Source of the DNA: JASJGK01 sp033791585
GTDB taxonomy: Bacteria; SAR324; XYD2-FULL-50-16
Assembly: GCA_033791585.1 (NCBI GenBank)
Contig: JASJGK010000211.1
Span: forward strand, 1-17,813
Length of the DNA: 17,813 nt
Reading direction: 5' to 3'
This document shows positions 16,456-17,813 of the stretch, one piece after another; position 1 is the stretch's first letter, and each line of letters starts with the position of its first letter. The position numbers and the translations under genes were made by a program. Under the pieces are notes generated by a model. That model saw only the letters and a program-made list of their open reading frames with translations, made no database searches and had not been told where the DNA came from.

Positions 16456-16941
16456 ATGATCCCGTTTAAACTTTCCACTCCCCTTATTGTTACCTGCCTT
16501 TTAGTTTTTAGCTTCGCCTTTTCGGCACAAGCAGAAAGCATGTATGTTAGGGGCTTTTATGCAAAGATTTTAAAAAACCCAGCCGATAAAAAATCTAAAA
16601 TTATGAAAGTCGAACGAGGCGAAGAGGTTTCAGTTCTAGAGGCCAAAACAAAATGGATCAAGATTGACTACCAAGGGACGGTCGGTTGGATGAAGGCTAA
16701 AAAATTGGTTAAAGAGGCACCTATGAAGCGGGTGACCCTTTCTAGAAAAGAGACTGGCTTGGTTGGGCTTTCTCGCCAAAGATTTGCAAAGACCCAAGCT
16801 ATGACCACAGTTCGCAGGCTCAAAGCTGATAAAGAAGGTGATGAGAAAAATGCTAAAGTCGACTTCGCAGCTTTGATTAAATTCGAAAAGTCGGCACCTT
16901 CTTCAACAAAAGCAATAGAGTTTTTTAATGGGGCAATTTAA
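16456..16941 (+). CDS. Exported SH3b-domain protein
   Basis: A 161-residue protein with a signal peptide (likely cleavage after AQA, 24-26) and a bacterial SH3 domain (about 29-86). The domain shows MYVRGFYAKILKNPADKK, the hydrophobic strand EEVSVLEAKTKWIKIDYQG and the terminal VGWMKAKKL typical of SH3b. Such domains usually bind peptidoglycan or peptide ligands in the periplasm. The basic region 90-125 and the tail VDFAALIKFEK...EFFNGAI match no domain I can name, but I recall a similar tail in SH3b proteins encoded upstream of M48 peptidases elsewhere; this is from memory. AAGGA 7 nt before the ATG supports the start. The last 14 nt overlap the M48 peptidase gene in another frame, implying translational coupling and related function. 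Confidence 0.85.
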   Translation: MIPFKLSTPLIVTCLLVFSFAFSAQAESMYVRGFYAKILKNPADKKSKIMKVERGEEVSVLEAKTKWIKIDYQGTVGWMKAKKLVKEAPMKRVTLSRKETGLVGLSRQRFAKTQAMTTVRRLKADKEGDEKNAKVDFAALIKFEKSAPSSTKAIEFFNGAI

Positions 16942-17758
16942 TAGAAGGTTTTTTGCTCTTTTTATTTTCTTTTGCTTCAGCACGACCTTAGTTTATGGCG
17001 GCAATCGAAAAGAGATAAAGCAAAATAGGCCACCTGCGGAATATTCTAAAAAATCTATTAAGTCTGAAATCTCCTTCGGTCGTAATTTGGCAGCCAAGCT
17101 TTTGGCAAATGAAACTCTAAGCTCCCAAAAAAGGCTAACTGAATATGTAGCACTCATTGGTAGAGGCTTGGCTGAAAATATTGGCAGGCCTGAGCTAAAC
17201 TACTATTTTGGTGTGGTGCAAAGTGATAATATCAACGCCTACGCTCTGCCTGGCGGTTATATTTTTATAACCAGTAAGGCGATCGAATTGATGAAAAATG
17301 AGGCGGAACTGGTTGGGGTTTTGGCCCATGAAATTGCCCATGTGAACAGGCGACATGTCTTAAAAGCGGTCAAATTCAAAAGCAGTGAAAATGAATTATT
17401 TGCCGATGCTGAAATTTTAGTTGGTGGTGGTGTTTTTAAGGGCTTACAAACCATAGATGTTATGATGGATAAAGCCTTTCAAGTTCTTTTTGATAAGGGT
17501 TTAGAAGAGCATTATGAATTTGAAGCCGACCGCTTAGCCTTAGATTTAATGCAGGTGGTGGAATATAACCCTAAAGCTTATGTCGACTACCTAAAGGTGG
17601 TTGCTCAAAATACAAAACAATCTAGTAACTCCATTTACACTAAAACCCATCCGCCGCTTAGTTCTCGCATTAGAAAACTAGAGGGGCTTTTAAAGGGAAT
17701 GGAGTCAACAGACGATGGAACAATCAATGAAAAACGGTTTAAAAAATATGTACGTTAA
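16928..17758 (+). CDS. Exported M48-family zinc metallopeptidase (BepA/LoiP-like, without TPR domain)
   Basis: A 276-residue protein with a signal peptide (hydrophobic 8-22, likely cleavage near VYG 22-24). The M48 catalytic core is complete: HEIAH (H134, E135, H138) binds zinc and supplies the general base, and EFEAD (E197) gives the third ligand. KTHPPLSSRI (H241) corresponds to the THP motif in which BepA places a regulatory zinc-binding histidine. Upstream, NAYALPGGYIFIT is the usual M48 substrate-strand region. Periplasmic M48 enzymes degrade or help fold misassembled outer-membrane proteins. The length is about half of BepA because the TPR half is absent, closer to LoiP (YggG). It starts inside the SH3b gene, has only a weak ribosome-binding site, and probably relies on coupling. 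C16 is not in a lipobox, unlike LoiP, which is a lipoprotein. Confidence 0.92.
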   Translation: MGQFNRRFFALFIFFCFSTTLVYGGNRKEIKQNRPPAEYSKKSIKSEISFGRNLAAKLLANETLSSQKRLTEYVALIGRGLAENIGRPELNYYFGVVQSDNINAYALPGGYIFITSKAIELMKNEAELVGVLAHEIAHVNRRHVLKAVKFKSSENELFADAEILVGGGVFKGLQTIDVMMDKAFQVLFDKGLEEHYEFEADRLALDLMQVVEYNPKAYVDYLKVVAQNTKQSSNSIYTKTHPPLSSRIRKLEGLLKGMESTDDGTINEKRFKKYVR

Positions 17759-17813
17759 AGTTTTAACTCTGGTTGTAGCTGCGGCTTTATTAAGCCCTTG
17801 CGGCCTCTTTGCC
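17727..17813 (+). CDS. Start of an exported protein of unknown function, partial at window edge
   Basis: An open frame continues to the window end. From ATG 17727 it begins MKNGLKNMYVKVLTLVV and continues through AAALLSPCGLFA, a clear Sec signal peptide with basic n-region and hydrophobic core. GGA about 6 nt upstream favours this start over the in-frame ATG at 17748, which has no ribosome-binding site. Either start overlaps the end of the M48 gene (32 or 11 nt), so it is probably translated from the same mRNA. SPCG could be read as a lipobox, but Pro before Cys makes that unlikely. Nothing of the mature protein is visible. Confidence 0.6.
   Translation, partial: MKNGLKNMYVKVLTLVVAAALLSPCGLFA

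Overview
The window looks like a chromosomal segment of a Gram-negative, moderately AT-rich bacterium (roughly 40% GC by eye). Several proteins have Sec signal peptides and two end in an aromatic residue like outer-membrane barrels. Some genes have clear Shine-Dalgarno sequences, which argues against Bacteroidetes. The density of hybrid kinases, 7TMR-DISM and CHASE3 sensors, a GGDEF regulator and secreted proteins would fit a predatory or environmental lineage such as Bdellovibrionota/Oligoflexia, but this is only a guess. I saw no mobile element, CRISPR array, rRNA or tRNA.

Layout. Positions 1-2925 (minus) hold the N-terminal 975 codons of a divergent glutamate synthase large subunit that runs off the left edge. 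It is divergent from a DEDDh (DnaQ-type) exonuclease at 3122-3709 (plus). A secreted TlpA-like thioredoxin follows at 3734-4264 (minus).

The centre, 4555-14235, is a signalling island. A two-gene minus-strand unit encodes a tandem-CHASE3/PAS hybrid histidine kinase (8417-5517) followed by a REC-GGDEF diguanylate cyclase (5478-4555). Divergent from it is a Cache-HAMP histidine kinase (8774-10753, plus). After it comes a 1090-residue 7TMR-DISM hybrid kinase whose receiver is followed by a GAF-like segment and a C-terminal LytTR DNA-binding domain (10963-14235, plus). The first unit probably turns an envelope signal into c-di-GMP synthesis. The 1090-residue protein appears to combine sensor, kinase, receiver and transcription factor in one membrane protein.

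The right end, 14483-17813 (plus), is a cell-envelope cluster. It holds a POTRA-less Omp85-like barrel, a small predicted barrel, an SH3b-domain exported protein, an exported M48 metallopeptidase of the BepA/LoiP kind whose start overlaps the SH3b gene, and the first codons of another exported protein overlapping the peptidase end. The combination suggests an outer-membrane assembly or quality-control function, which is inference from content and gene order.

Two candidate intrinsic terminators have stems that include the stop codon of the preceding gene (10736-10762 and 14232-14261). Candidate promoters were found for the glutamate synthase, the thioredoxin, the CHASE3 kinase and the SH3b/M48 pair.
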